This document shows positions 45,198-56,039 of a DNA stretch of 64,000 nt, piece by piece. Every line of letters starts with the position of its first letter. The stretch's first letter is position 1. A program made the translations under genes and the position numbers. Location: assembly GCA_900169235.1 (NCBI GenBank), contig FWCC01000028.1, positions 9,121 through 73,120 on the forward strand, written 5' to 3'. The notes under the pieces were generated by a model. It saw nothing but the letters and a program-made list of their open reading frames with translations, did no database searches and was not told the DNA's origin. Origin of the DNA: Zarea fungicola. Its lineage: Eukaryota > Ascomycota > Sordariomycetes > Hypocreales > Cordycipitaceae.

Positions 45198-47015
45198 ATG
45201 CTATTGTCCAGATTAGAGATGGCTACCAGTCCAGAGTCGATATCTCCCGAGGCAACCCATCCCGCACCATATCGGGGCCGTGTTAGAAGTGGTTGCTTAA
45301 CATGCCGCAGTAGAAAGGTGAAATGCGACGAGCAGCGACCAATTTGCAACAACTGCTCACGGCTGAAACGTATCTGTGTGTACAAGCCACGTCAGACTCG
45401 GCAGCACAACCACGATTATGTGAATCATGGGAAAAGTCCAGTGTCGCCCGCCTCGTTTGGGTTCAGCGGCGATGCTGTGAGCAGCGGCAAACATTCCGCC
45501 TCGCCGACGCTCCAAACGCCGCTGTCCGAATACCATTTTGAGGTACCTGTCGCGGATGCAGCAAGCCACCCACAAAGTTCAACAGAGCATCAATTGGAAA
45601 GCACGCACAACCCATTCCAGCATCCGGATGAGGCGATAGTGGCTGTGACGTCACGGCTTGAACGAGCCCTACAGCGACAGCGGGTAGGCGCCGCGACCGA
45701 TCACGATGATTTTGACCAAAACTCACCGTCAGTGCTAATTTCGCGAGATATCGAATTAACCACGACTATGGATATTCTTGCTGCTGGCGAAATCTCTTAT
45801 GAGCCTTCATTTTCGTACTTTATTGACAAGGTGGAGCTCCCAGCAATTACTATATACGACAGCGTCAACTGGGCCGAAATGAAATTACGTGTTGTCCAGA
45901 TGGGGTTTTCAAGCCCTGCAGTCGCTATGGCAATAATATCTGTGTCAATGGTCCAAAAGGCACTGCTACACAGCATTCCACTGTCCAAAGCCATGTCCAT
46001 GTATCATTCAGCAAAGAGTGCATTTAATGAGCTTGTGGAGGATGACTCGAAAGACTTTGATACAATACTTGTGGCCGCTTTCCTCTTATGTCTGTTTGAT
46101 CTCATAAACTATGACATGAGTCCGATACTTGCGGCACCAAGCCCCCGGTTGGTGCAGAGATTTGAGAAGTGGTCCTTGTCAGATCCTTCGCATCATTCCT
46201 CGCTGTCGTTGAGAATCATTCTTTGGATGAGGCTATTACGAACCATAGCCTTTCGGGGAGGTGGCAGGGCACTTATATCAGAAGATATCTGCAACTTGTT
46301 TCCTAGTATTCGTGCGAGCGGAGCCAATACATCCTCGTTGGCCAGCCCGAGTGCCGACGCCTCCAGTCACTTGTACGAGATGCTAAGCACTCCACTTTTC
46401 GAGTTTTACCTAGAACTGCAGATCATATCTGGTGACACGGCGAGACTCACCCATTACCACCGGTCAAGGACGAGAGGGGCAGATCAGGAAGAGGTTGCCG
46501 CACACATTGCGCGGATCAAATCACGACTATTGCGACTCTGGGAGGGCAGGCCAGCGACGCTACGACAGAACCCAGAAGACATTCGCTCCAATCTCGCCCC
46601 AAAGGTAGCAGATCCCATCATATCAATGGCGGGTGTCTGCTCAGCCGCATATCATGCCGAGTTTATAGAAATCGGCCGCCTGCTCGGGGACCCGGTCACG
46701 GAGAACACGGATTCGAAGCAGGCCATGCTGCAAGTTCGAAAAATCATACAGGGTGACTGGAATGTGTACCAGGACGGCAAGCTCAATGCGGGCTACCTCA
46801 GGCCCCTGTTTCTCTACGTCATTGAGTGCATGGATCGCGAGGCAAGCCAGTGGGCCGTGGCAAAGCTGCGACAGATTAAAAACATTGTCTGCCGAAGTGA
46901 CTTTTTTGCCACCTTTGGGGAGGAACTGGCCAATGCTGAGCTTCGCAAGGAGAGGAGGGTCACTTCCAAGTATTTCTGCATTTGGTATTTTGGTGTGCCA
47001 CCGCCGTATCTTTAG
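45198..47015 (+). CDS. Zn(II)2Cys6 transcription factor
   Basis: Intronless gene of 605 residues. The DNA-binding cluster is CLTCRSRKVKCDEQRPICNN followed by CSRLKRIC, fitting C-x2-C-x6-C-x6-C-x2-C-x6-C, preceded by the basic RGRVRSG. A Ser/Pro-rich linker follows. The remainder reads as the helical fungal-specific regulatory domain of the type often annotated fungal TF domain 2 (YFIDKVELPAITIYDSVNWA; FDTILVAAFLLCLFDLINYD; DREASQWAVAKLRQIKN). A second in-frame ATG at 45219 fits the family's usual short N-terminus equally well. It lies between the phosphatase gene and a sugar transporter, convergent with the latter, and could regulate either. Confidence 0.9.
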   Translation: MLLSRLEMATSPESISPEATHPAPYRGRVRSGCLTCRSRKVKCDEQRPICNNCSRLKRICVYKPRQTRQHNHDYVNHGKSPVSPASFGFSGDAVSSGKHSASPTLQTPLSEYHFEVPVADAASHPQSSTEHQLESTHNPFQHPDEAIVAVTSRLERALQRQRVGAATDHDDFDQNSPSVLISRDIELTTTMDILAAGEISYEPSFSYFIDKVELPAITIYDSVNWAEMKLRVVQMGFSSPAVAMAIISVSMVQKALLHSIPLSKAMSMYHSAKSAFNELVEDDSKDFDTILVAAFLLCLFDLINYDMSPILAAPSPRLVQRFEKWSLSDPSHHSSLSLRIILWMRLLRTIAFRGGGRALISEDICNLFPSIRASGANTSSLASPSADASSHLYEMLSTPLFEFYLELQIISGDTARLTHYHRSRTRGADQEEVAAHIARIKSRLLRLWEGRPATLRQNPEDIRSNLAPKVADPIISMAGVCSAAYHAEFIEIGRLLGDPVTENTDSKQAMLQVRKIIQGDWNVYQDGKLNAGYLRPLFLYVIECMDREASQWAVAKLRQIKNIVCRSDFFATFGEELANAELRKERRVTSKYFCIWYFGVPPPYL

Positions 47016-47201
47016 CTCACAAACGTTGACAACGTAATTGAAAGTTGATCCCGCATGAAATAGTCAGCAATGAAGAAACGGTACATAGAAACTACATATA
47101 AGAACATCTCTTCTGCGCTGTCTTGAGGCTCCTATTCGCCTTTTTTTCGCCATTGCACGACCAAGTCCCACCGTCGGATTAAACAGCTGTCAACCCATTG
47201 A

Positions 47202-49039
47202 CTATGCGTCCTCAAGCTTACTATTGCCAATCAGTGCCTCTGGCAAGCTGACTGCAGTCGTGGCAAAGTGACGGGCCGAAACTCCAGTCTCAAAGAGAAT
47301 ATCCAGCTCAGCCGTCGTGCGGCCCTTGGGCTCAGGAACGAAAAAGTACGCAAACAAGGCTGACAGGAAGCAGCTGCCGCCCCAGAAGAATCCCGTCTTT
47401 GCACCCCAGTTCCAGGCCGTTGGGTTCAGCTGGTACGGCGTCAGCACGCCCGCAATGATGGTGGTAATGATGTATGTCCATCGGGCGAGGGCAATGGATT
47501 TGCTGCGGAGAATGGAAGACGGGATCTCGGAGCAGAGCGTGTTGGTCAGGGGTCCGATGCTGCAGTTGTACAGGAAGGAAGAGACGATGAGCAGTGAGCC
47601 GATGGCGTACGGGTACGACGGCTTAGAATCCTTGGCCTTGAGAACTCCCAGAATTCCAATGAGGAGCAGTAGCACGCACATTTGGACGAGAGACCAAAAG
47701 TAAATTGCTCGTCGACCAAAAGGCTGCAATAGAACCCACTGTGACGATTGTTAGATTATCTGTGAGGATGCCTGCGGTGCATGCGTTTGTAACTTACTGA
47801 GAAGAAGCCGCCAACGATGGCAACTGCAAAGCCAACAATGGTCAGGTTGAATGCCTGTGTGGTCGGTACACCGGCCTGCTGCAGAAAGTAGGTCGAGTAT
47901 CCACGGAGCGGGTTGCCGTTGAACGTCTGAATAGAGTAGATGCCGAGAACAATCAGGGTGCGGCGAAGATTGACACCCTTGAAACAGGCAATATATGTCG
48001 TCTCACTTTGGATTCGGCGCTCATGCTCAGTTGTTACAACCATCAGATCAACGTTCTTGTCGAGGTCGTAATTGACGTTGCGTGGGGAAACCAGTCGTTC
48101 AAGGACCTGTCTGGCCTCGTCCTTTCGACCAGCACGAACAAGCCACCAGGGAGACTCTGGGGCAAAGAAAATGAGAGGAATCAAAAGTACAGGCCAGAAC
48201 CATCTGTCTATGGTTAGCAAATACGTCTGACTAGTAACAAATATCATGGTGATGCATACTGGATAGCAAAAGGGATTCGATAAGCCCATGGAGCAGGCTG
48301 GCTAAGCATGCCTCGAAGTATACCGGTTGCTATTAGCTGGCCAAATGCCTATTCGCTGTTAGTTCCAACGTCACATCACAAGAGATTCCATCACATACCC
48401 AGCAGAAGTTGACATAGTTGGTAAAGTAGGCACGCAACTTCAAGGGGGCCAGCTCCAGCGCATAGATGACTGTGGTGACTTGGAAGATGGCGAGCGGGAC
48501 ACCTAGAGCTGGTTAGAAGCCAGTATTCTGGAGTGGTTCAACGTGATACGCTGCGTACCGAGCAAAGATTGTCCAACAACAAGAATGGTCAGATTCGGGG
48601 CGAAAAACGTGATGAAAAGAATGGCCGACATGCCGAAAAGCCCTCCGATGATGGTCTTTCTGAAACCCAGTCGCTCGCTGAGATAACCAGCCAACAGCAG
48701 CCCAACAAGCTGTCCGCAGGCTGAGCCGTTGGAGAGACCCGTCTGCCACGGCGCCGAGATTTGGTACGAGTCTGGCTTCTTGACCAAGTGTCCATACTTT
48801 TTCTGGAACACGGGCTGTGCGAACAGGGTGCCGATGAGCTTGGTGTCGTAGCCCTCCATGACGACGGCTGTAGACATGACGAAGCTCCAGAACATGGCCT
48901 TGGGATACATCCGGACGGCCTCGAGCAGGCTCAGGTCATGCTCCTGCTCCGTCGCATCTTGGGCGTTGACGACGGTCTCAATCTCGGCGACAGCGATTGT
49001 GCCGGGCACCGCAGACTTTTCCTCGATTTCGCGACTCAT
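47202..49039 (-). CDS. MFS sugar transporter, maltose/alpha-glucoside type
   Basis: Proton-coupled sugar porter. Exons 49039-48559, 48502-48399, 48348-48260, 48203-47798 and 47738-47202 join in phase to 538 residues. Family hallmarks: VMEGYDTKLIGTLFAQPVFQ in helix 1, GLSNGSACGQLVGLLLAGYL, SERLGFRKTIIGG (the R-x-G-R/K loop), PESPWWLVRAGRKDEAR after helix 6, QTFNGNPLRGYSTYFLQQAG in helix 7 and YFFVPEPKGRTTAELDILFE at the end (the PE-x-K-G-R-T motif). The N-terminal acidic cytosolic leader and these sequences place it with Mal/alpha-glucoside permeases. It is presumably regulated by the convergent Zn2Cys6 gene; this is inference. Confidence 0.92.
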
Positions 49040-49884
49040 TGGCGCTGTTCCCTTTTTGCAGTGACTAGAAGGTACACAGGTCGGCGTGCAAGAGGTGGTA
49101 GTGACTGCTGCTGAGCTTTCTCTCTGATCGTGTAAGTCGTTGTGGACATTGGCATCTTTTATCTAAATCTTTGAAAGGATCCAACGGGAGCGCATGGTCC
49201 AACCCCAGGTTTCGATTGGCTCTTTACCCCAGACAAGCCCTCCTCGTGGTCTTGACCCCATCGTGCGAGCTATTTTGGTAAAAGCAGGCAAGCGTAGCTC
49301 GCGAGGGAACTGACTCGCCGACGCCTATCTGCTACCGACGGGTCTTATCTGTTGCCGATGAGCGTCCAAGTAGTTTCCAGGTTTCGGGTGGGCCACCGAC
49401 GCAACTGGTCGGCATGGCGTCGGCTGGAACACATCTTTTTCAGTTTTTGGTCAAGCCAATGCATTGGGGGCCACGATATTTTGTCTGGCATGGGTCGGCT
49501 GGTTGGGAACAAGCCGCGAAATCGAGGCGAAAATTGGTGGCTTGGTGACAGATGGAGAATTCAAATCAACCTCATTTCTGTATCGGCAGTTACAAAAACT
49601 CGTGCCGGCAGTTACAAGAGGCATTGAAGTCACGACCACAACATAGTTGTTTATACTGGTAGTCATAGGCCATTGCGCCGTCGCTTACACAACCGACATC
49701 AAGGTGTCTGGCCGACAACATTACACTGCACGATTCGAAATCCACACGGTTGCATTAAAATCGCTTACCAGTTAATTTTCATAAATTAATTGGAGGCCTA
49801 ATTTTAGTCTCTACTGATCTACCGTCTCTCGACTATACGCAACGTACAGAGAGGGCCTTGTTTCCTCTCGTCTACCCTGGGCAG
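49040..49884. other. Intergenic region
   Basis: About 850 bp; upstream region of the sugar transporter and 3' flank of the 2H phosphoesterase. No gene supported. Confidence 0.5.
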
Positions 49885-50646
49885 CTAATTTTCCGTCTCG
49901 CCAAGATAAAACTGCCTTGGAAACGAGCGCATGTCCTCAAACGTACAAAACTCCACAGCTCCGAGGTCAAACTCGACCTTAATTTGCTTCTCGTGCTCTG
50001 CGAATACTGCGTTGAGGGCTTTCCGATCCTCTCCATCCACGTGGCTGAGCAGGTACGCCATGCTGAGGTGAAACTCGTACACCCAATGGTTGGGGGCCTT
50101 GAACCCAAGAATGTCCCCGAGCCTGTCGCGCAGGCGACGCATCCTGGCCTGCTCCTCGTCTGTGACGCCGACAATCTCCAGGCCGACTCCAACAACAGCC
50201 GCGTCGTAGTTGCGCACGCGCATGTGGTACGGCGGTGCCAGGCCTTCCCTTTCCAGCTCCGGGCCGTACTGTCGCAGCAGCGCGGCAAAGTCGCGCGTGC
50301 TCTCCTCTACGGTCTGCTTCTCCTTGCCTGCGGGCCACATGCCCGGCTCACACTCCTTTTCGCGGACGCCGTCAAAGACAGTCATGTGCCAGGAGCTGGG
50401 CGGCAAAAGGCTCATCTTCTTGGACAGGACTGGATGGCTCTTGAGCGCGTTATGGAGCGCCTTGAGACCGGGCTGGAGTGGCGAGTCCGCGGGAAGATGG
50501 CATAGTGTTGTGTTTCCGGGGTAGCGTTGGAAAACGCCATCCAAGTTGACCTTTTCAGGCACGCCAATGGGATACTTGGGGCGTTTAAGTGTCGTGCCAT
50601 TGATGGTGGTTGTAACCACCTCCGTAGTGCTTTGTGTTGCCGACAT
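49885..50646 (-). CDS. 2H phosphoesterase-like protein (DUF1868)
   Basis: Single-exon protein of 253 residues in the 2H superfamily of RNA-ligase/cyclic-phosphodiesterase folds. Two H-x-[ST] motifs are present, the catalytic signature: His87-Met-Thr89 in SSWHMTVFDGV and His193-Leu-Ser195 in VYEFHLSMAYLL, at the spacing expected. Relatives hydrolyse 2',3'-cyclic phosphates in RNA or nucleotides; the actual substrate is unknown for this subgroup. The start is the only plausible ATG, followed by a short Thr-rich leader. Confidence 0.88.
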   Translation of the reverse strand: MSATQSTTEVVTTTINGTTLKRPKYPIGVPEKVNLDGVFQRYPGNTTLCHLPADSPLQPGLKALHNALKSHPVLSKKMSLLPPSSWHMTVFDGVREKECEPGMWPAGKEKQTVEESTRDFAALLRQYGPELEREGLAPPYHMRVRNYDAAVVGVGLEIVGVTDEEQARMRRLRDRLGDILGFKAPNHWVYEFHLSMAYLLSHVDGEDRKALNAVFAEHEKQIKVEFDLGAVEFCTFEDMRSFPRQFYLGETEN

Positions 50647-51199
50647 TGTGGTGGTGCGTAAAGTAGAGGAATTGGTTGGCTGGAAACACGATGAAAGTAA
50701 ATTATATTATGTTTTTAAGTATTATTCGACACCTTCATAAGCCATGATTAATACACTGTCGTCCAACAAGTGTGGCGCTTTCTAGCAGTTCTGCCTCCGG
50801 GAGGGGAAGTCCGTCGGCAAGCGATAAGCGTCGGCTGGAGATAGGAAATGAGGAATGTCAAAACTAGTTTGGCAATGAAGTAAACGGCATCGCCAGTCGG
50901 CAATGAGATTGCCAACGAAAACGGCATTTATCTTGGGACCAACACCATGGGCAAGCTGTACGCCACGTGCAACAAAAATATAATGTCGATGCTCTGGTGG
51001 TGCTCTTATTTGAACGTGGTCGCCGACACGAGGCCTTGTGTCGGCTCAAGGGTTGGTTAGCTTAAATCAACACATGTATCTCCTCGCCAAAGGTTGTGCA
51101 TCGTAGGCTTATTGCTTATTTTATTCGGTCTATTTCGGTTATTCAAGTAATAGAAGACACATATACTACATAGGTTGTCGTGCAGACGCTGGGTTGAGG
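50647..51199. other. Intergenic region
   Basis: About 550 bp between two minus-strand genes; no gene or notable repeat was seen. Confidence 0.5.
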
Positions 51200-51741
51200 C
51201 TAGGCCAAGACCATGTAAATAGCTGCGGACGCGCTAAATCCGAGGAGGGACTTGGAGACACCAGCAACGGACGCCAAACCAGGCTTCTTGCCATCTGCTT
51301 TCTTGCTGCAAACAAGAAAACTATTTCCTTGGGCGCCCTGGTTAGTTATAACTCCGGCGTTGGTGCAATTGGCAGTAATGACAACGCGATCGACGCCAGG
51401 TGGACCTGTTGAGACCGTTAGCTGTTTAATCAAGCTGTTTGTCGCAGGACAGGTCAACACTACGTACCACCGTCATAAGTTCCGTTTTGAACAATTGGAA
51501 ATGACTGGTAAGGGGGGAGAGTTCCGCCAAGATTCAGGTTGTCAAAATTGCTGAATGACGTGGGGTATCGGCCGAGATTGCTATCTCCCACAGTAGAATT
51601 TGACTTGAATAGCTCGCAAGCCCTGTCGACAGCGTCGCTGACGGCATTAGATGAGTATGTTCTATCACCACACGTAGTCGTGTCGGCCAGGGCAACGGCC
51701 AGGGAGGGGATAAGTAGCAGTAAAGCAGATGGTATTTGCAT
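51200..51741 (-). CDS. Secreted RNase T1/N1-fold protein, catalytically degenerate
   Basis: Exons 51741-51468 and 51405-51200 (62-bp intron GTACGT...AACAG) give 159 residues. A signal peptide (about 1-19) is followed by a guanyl-specific ribonuclease fold: TTCGDRTYSSNAVSDAVDRA, YPTSFSNFDNL, PPYQSFPIV, GGPPGVDRVVITANCTNAGV, ITNQGAQGNSFLVC. Compared from memory with RNase T1, the catalytic His40 is replaced by Thr61, Glu58 by Ser80 (or Gln79) and His92 by Asn113, while the Arg77 equivalent remains as Arg98. So it probably does not cleave RNA. Four cysteines (24, 42, 105, 124) suggest disulfides. The tail after residue 125 ends in a short hydrophobic stretch (LLGFSASAAIYMVLA), compatible with GPI anchoring. 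Fold assignment is fairly sure; loss of activity is inferred. Confidence 0.8.
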
Positions 51742-52567
51742 TATGAACGGTAATTTGCAGCAGAATAACTGGTGGGACGAAAGAAACGCATGAGAATGGA
51801 AGTGCGCCTTTTAAACGCGGTTGAGTCTGCCGACGATCATCTCAAACTTAAAACCGTTAATCTACCAAGTTATTTTTATCGTATACCTACTGTTGGTTAT
51901 GCATGGTGCCTCGCAATAGCATGAAGATCGGCGGGTTTTGCTTGGAAATAGTGCTTACTAGCAAAAGTAAGCTTACAATAGTTAAATCCGTTGACAAAGC
52001 ACCTGTCGTGCTTGCGTTCCTAGAATCCGACTAGGAATTATCTTCCGAACTAATGACGTCAAATTAAACTAGCCGTCTCCGTTCTGCGGCGACTTGTCTG
52101 TATTTGAAGGACTAGATGCAAGTAGTGACACAATGTGGACCAGACCAATTTCAAGTGTTGGAGCTATAGTTCCCATTTATTATTGTTAGGATACGTGCGA
52201 TTGAAGCTTTTACGAGACATGGCAAGCAGCTGACCGTGAAATTGACGTCATGTCAACACTTCCCATCCGTTTCTCTCCTCTGTTGTTGCTGATCTAGCAA
52301 CACACAGGGTAAGGACTGAAATTATTACAGTATGGGGAGGCTGCTAGCACTGGCACCAATGCCAAGACATTGATTGGAGAGAATTATTTCAAGGAGTCTT
52401 CGGCCTTACGAGGCGTTCTTATAGTCTAATAAGTAGCTAATATTGGGACCGCTAACTCTATACTCCGTAATAGCCGGTGCATGCCGTCATGGCAAGCTCT
52501 CAATGATTAGCGAGCGAACAAAGCGTGACCAGCACCAAATAACCTCTTTTGGGCATCAAGTACAATA
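51742..52567. other. Intergenic region
   Basis: About 825 bp upstream of the RNase-like gene and beyond the 3' end of the reductase gene. No gene supported. Confidence 0.5.
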
Positions 52568-53690
52568 CTAGCGACCCTCTCCAATGACGAGAACATCTCG
52601 GATACTCTTTGGCTTAAAGTCTGTCACTTTCTCATTGAGAGACTCGGCGGCAGGTATGTTAAAAAAACCCTCTGCAGTCCACAGTCCAAGAATCGCGACA
52701 AGCTGTCGAGCAAGAGCCTCAGGAAAGGGCGATGCAGCGATTTCGGCGGCATGAGGCGGAAGCTCAGTGAATTTCCCGGTCGCAAGCTGCTCGACTGAAT
52801 CGTACGTCACATCAAAGGGCGTTCCTATTTTTTTTTTTAAAAAAAAATACCTCGTCAACGCCACCTCTCAAGAAGTGCATGATTGGTGGTATCGTGAGCG
52901 ACTCACCAGTAACGTCTTCCGCAACCTGGATAAATTCATTCCACGTCATTTTTTCTCCATAGCAGTATGTTGTCTCCTGCCACTCATTCATGTCCAGTAT
53001 CTTGGAAACAAACTTGGCAACATCATACGAATAGGTAAAGGCAACAGGCTCGTTTCCAGTACCAGGAATGGCTGCCTTCCTGCTCTTCATGTCAATGGCA
53101 AGAGTAATAGTCGGCAGGTTACTCTGGATGTGCGGTGCACCATAGTAGTCAAGGAAGAAGCCGTTGACAAACTTTGTCCACTCGAGGTTGGTTTTCCTCA
53201 ACTCTATCTCGGCAGCGTGGAGGAAGCCATAAGTGGGTGCACTACTCCCCCGTTAGCATGATGCCTTTGTCAGATTGTTGCTCTTTGGGTGCTTTTACTT
53301 TTCGTTGGGCATGGCACCCCAGCCAGTCGCAATAAATCGGCGAACAGAGCCTGACTGGGCCGCTGCCTTGACGAGATCTACCTGGGCCTTGGAGGTAATC
53401 GACTCGGCAACTTGGATGGCGGACACAACAGTATGCACATTGTGGTGGGCCAGGATCTGCTGGGTCTCGGCAATGTTGGAGTAGTCGACAGCCACGGAGA
53501 GTGCGCCATCTGGAACATTGCTTGTCTGAAATCAATTTGTTAGCGCACTTGACCCAGGTTCGTTTCTACAAGGCATGAATAATACCTTGCGACTCAACAC
53601 GATGACTTTGTGGATGCCATCCTCGACAAGAGTCTCAACGATGGTACGACCAACGTTTCCAGATCCTCCAGCAACAGCAATAACAGCCAT
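52568..53690 (-). CDS. NmrA-like NAD(P)-binding reductase, frame interrupted
   Basis: Atypical short-chain reductase of the NmrA/isoflavone-reductase group. Exons 53690-53586, 53525-53299 and 53241-52851 join in phase. The start is the Rossmann motif AVIAVAGGSGNVGRTIVETL. It continues AVDYSNIAETQQILAHHNVH, VDLVKAAAQSGSVRRFIATG, WGAMPNENAPTYGFLHAAEI at the splice, and FTYSYDVAKFVSKILDMNEW. The C-terminus (GTPFDVTYDSVEQLATGKFT to VLVIGEGR) is in a frame one base off, separated by a tract of 9 T and 11 A (coding strand, 52847-52828). A 26-nt GT...AG interval spans the tract, but removing it still gives the wrong frame. Either the tract length is misread, or this copy is frameshifted. Substrate unknown. 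Confidence 0.8.
52828..52847. repeat. T11A9 homopolymer palindrome in coding sequence
   Basis: Eleven T are followed directly by nine A on the plus strand, inside the 3' part of the NmrA-like gene. One base fewer would leave the flanking reading frames continuous. Such tracts are prone to slippage in replication and in sequencing. Confidence 0.85.
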
Positions 53691-54263
53691 CTTTGTAAGT
53701 GTGTAATTGAAATTTGAAATTTGAAATTTGAAAGTGTTTGATTGTAAAAGTGATCAGATTAAGAGTAGCCCTGTGGTGTGAGTAGGACAAGATCTAGTCA
53801 GTATCTGCGTCAGGAATGGCGGTACTTAAACCTTTTCGAGGCCGACTACTTTAATATGTAGTTGAAGTTTTCTAATGCATTTCAAATCAATACATCGAGT
53901 AAACGAACTGGTAAGCATTTCTAGGAATTATTCATGATTCTGCAATGGGAACAGATCGCTGAGGCGCGCGCTGTCCAAATCTGGAAGGTGGAGCTCAAGA
54001 ACCAATCAAGCACTCTGTTGCTTTACGACAGTGAGCATCACCAAAATTAGGCAAGCTGTCGGTCGTGCCAAAGGTCTCAGTAGAGTAGTGGGAAGAAAAT
54101 TGAAAGCAAGTCGGAAGAGGAACACGCGCGTATGAATCCGTATCGCCGGCCAAACAGACTTGCGCTTACCCTGTAAGTATAGTATGTCCTTGACATTTTC
54201 TGAGGTGACTTTTAGAGCCAGAACATGGCTGGCAGTTTATATTCGATTCTGACGGTGGTCTTG
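53691..54263. other. Intergenic region with aaatttg microrepeat
   Basis: Upstream region of the NmrA-like gene. It carries a short tandem repeat of the heptamer gaaattt (about 53709-53733) in the presumed 5' untranslated leader. No gene supported. Confidence 0.5.
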
Positions 54264-56039
54264 TTATTTTGGACTTGAGCCATGCAGCCTCTTTACCCGC
54301 CAGTTTCCAGATGTTTGCGCCGAGATGTGCTCCACGCCTGTCCTTGGTTTTAAATCGCCGACTAAATGAAAAGACCAAGTCCATTTGTTGCCCTCAAACA
54401 CTCTAAAAATATCCATAGTAGCAGATGATTGTCCCCGACTTCTCCAAGCCCGTTCCAAAATATTCAAAATTTCCCGATTTGCGCCAAAGCTTGAAAACGG
54501 TCCCATTCCATCCAGAAGCCGCCTAAAGTGCTGCTCCTCCTGCTCGGTATTGGCCATGCACCCGGCCATGCACAGTGGCCAGACGGGGCACCGGCGGCCA
54601 AGCTGTCCGGAGATGATGTCGGCGACGACAAGCACGCCGCTAAGACTGACCCTAACAATCATTCGTTGTGGTTGCCATCCGTGTATGACGGTTGACAGGT
54701 ATATCCAAGCAGCGTGAAGCCACATTTTGGTCACAAGTCGATGGTGCTCTTCCTGGTCCGCCGGGCTCTGCAGCTGAGGCGGCTCAGTGACGGGCCCGAG
54801 ACTTTCTAATCCTTCAAAAATTGCATTCTGTAATTCTTGGCCACGCATGGCAAGGTATTCCTCTGACGCATCAAGACTGTGTAGCGTCGCAATTTGTCCA
54901 ACAAGCGCAAGTGCCCAGCCATGACATCCAACGTAATCCTGCATGGGCAAGAATGCTTCGTCTCGGGGCAGTGCGCTACCAACCGCCCGTGGTGCTAATA
55001 TCGTGTGATACTTTTGTAGTGTTGGACTTTGCTTAAGTGACGTACTCAAAATTATGTCTGCGTATAGGAACACAGCTAGTGAAAACTGAAACGAAGTCTG
55101 ACTGGCATTGCGCAGCCTGGCGACAACGCCAGTAGTATCAAAAGTTGGAGGCTTTTCCAGCGCCAAAAGCATATTCTCCAGTGAGATATTCTTTCCATCC
55201 ACGCACCCGTACGCCTGCAGGGTTTCCTTGAGCAGGGCGGAACCGGCCTCCCAATAGCTGTAGACATTCTGCCCATCGGCAATGGAGGCCTCGGCGACCA
55301 AGACATGCGCAATAGTATCCAAGATGGAGGCAATCTGCGTGAATTTCAGGCTCGTCGTCGGTGCAGCATGCAGATTAATGCCATGGCGAAGACTTTTCTG
55401 AATCATTTGCAACGATTGATTCCTGTGCTTGGCGACTGTGTCCCAGACGTGCTGCTCGCAAGGCGTTTGAACAGTTTCTGGCGCGTCTCTTGCTAGCACA
55501 AGCGTAAAGTAATACCCGCTGGCCGTTATCGCGGCGTGACGGAAGCCCTCGTTCGCCTCCAACGTGGAAAGAATCCAACTGCGACCACCTGAAAGCGTAG
55601 AAGGGCAATACCAGGGGAAGAGCGCTGGAAATACCGTCTCCCAGTACAGGGCCGTCAAAAACGTTGCAGTCTCAGCTGCTTCCGATGACGAATGTGTCGG
55701 ATTCGGCTCCTTGGATTGAGCAGAACTGCTTGTCACTGTTTGCTCATTGTTTATTGTCGTCTCAATCGATCCTGGTGGTGGTTGGTTCGGTGGTGTGGCA
55801 ACTTGGAAAGCGTGAACGGCGAAGCCCTTGGATGAGCTAGCTGTACTCGCACGGCGCTGTTTAATGATGGCTGCAAGCTTTCTAGCCTTCTCAGACTGCT
55901 TCTTGCCGCCGTCCATCCATTCTGGGCGCGCGGTACTGTATTCGCAGGAAATTTGTAGCCTGGAACAGTCTGCGCAGACTGGTCTTGCACGGTCGCATTT
56001 CTTCCTCCGCAAGCGGCAAGTCCAACAAGCCGCCATCAT
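54264..56039 (-). CDS. Zn(II)2Cys6 transcription factor
   Basis: Intronless gene of 591 residues. The zinc cluster is at the extreme N-terminus: CWTCRLRRKKCDRARPVCAD then CSRLQISC, fitting C-x2-C-x6-C-x6-C-x2-C-x6-C. A basic linker follows (GGKKQSEKARKLAAIIKQRR), then a Ser/Pro/Gln-rich region. The C-terminal 430 residues resemble the fungal-specific TF domain 2 family (ATFLTALYWETVFPALFPWY; EGFRHAAITASGYYFTLVLA; VTKMWLHAAWIYLSTVIHGW). It lies on the same strand and immediately downstream of the ArnB-like aminotransferase gene, with 630 bp between them, so it is a candidate regulator of the ArnB/ArnA pair. That link is inference from position. Confidence 0.9.
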   Translation of the reverse strand: MMAACWTCRLRRKKCDRARPVCADCSRLQISCEYSTARPEWMDGGKKQSEKARKLAAIIKQRRASTASSSKGFAVHAFQVATPPNQPPPGSIETTINNEQTVTSSSAQSKEPNPTHSSSEAAETATFLTALYWETVFPALFPWYCPSTLSGGRSWILSTLEANEGFRHAAITASGYYFTLVLARDAPETVQTPCEQHVWDTVAKHRNQSLQMIQKSLRHGINLHAAPTTSLKFTQIASILDTIAHVLVAEASIADGQNVYSYWEAGSALLKETLQAYGCVDGKNISLENMLLALEKPPTFDTTGVVARLRNASQTSFQFSLAVFLYADIILSTSLKQSPTLQKYHTILAPRAVGSALPRDEAFLPMQDYVGCHGWALALVGQIATLHSLDASEEYLAMRGQELQNAIFEGLESLGPVTEPPQLQSPADQEEHHRLVTKMWLHAAWIYLSTVIHGWQPQRMIVRVSLSGVLVVADIISGQLGRRCPVWPLCMAGCMANTEQEEQHFRRLLDGMGPFSSFGANREILNILERAWRSRGQSSATMDIFRVFEGNKWTWSFHLVGDLKPRTGVEHISAQTSGNWRVKRLHGSSPK

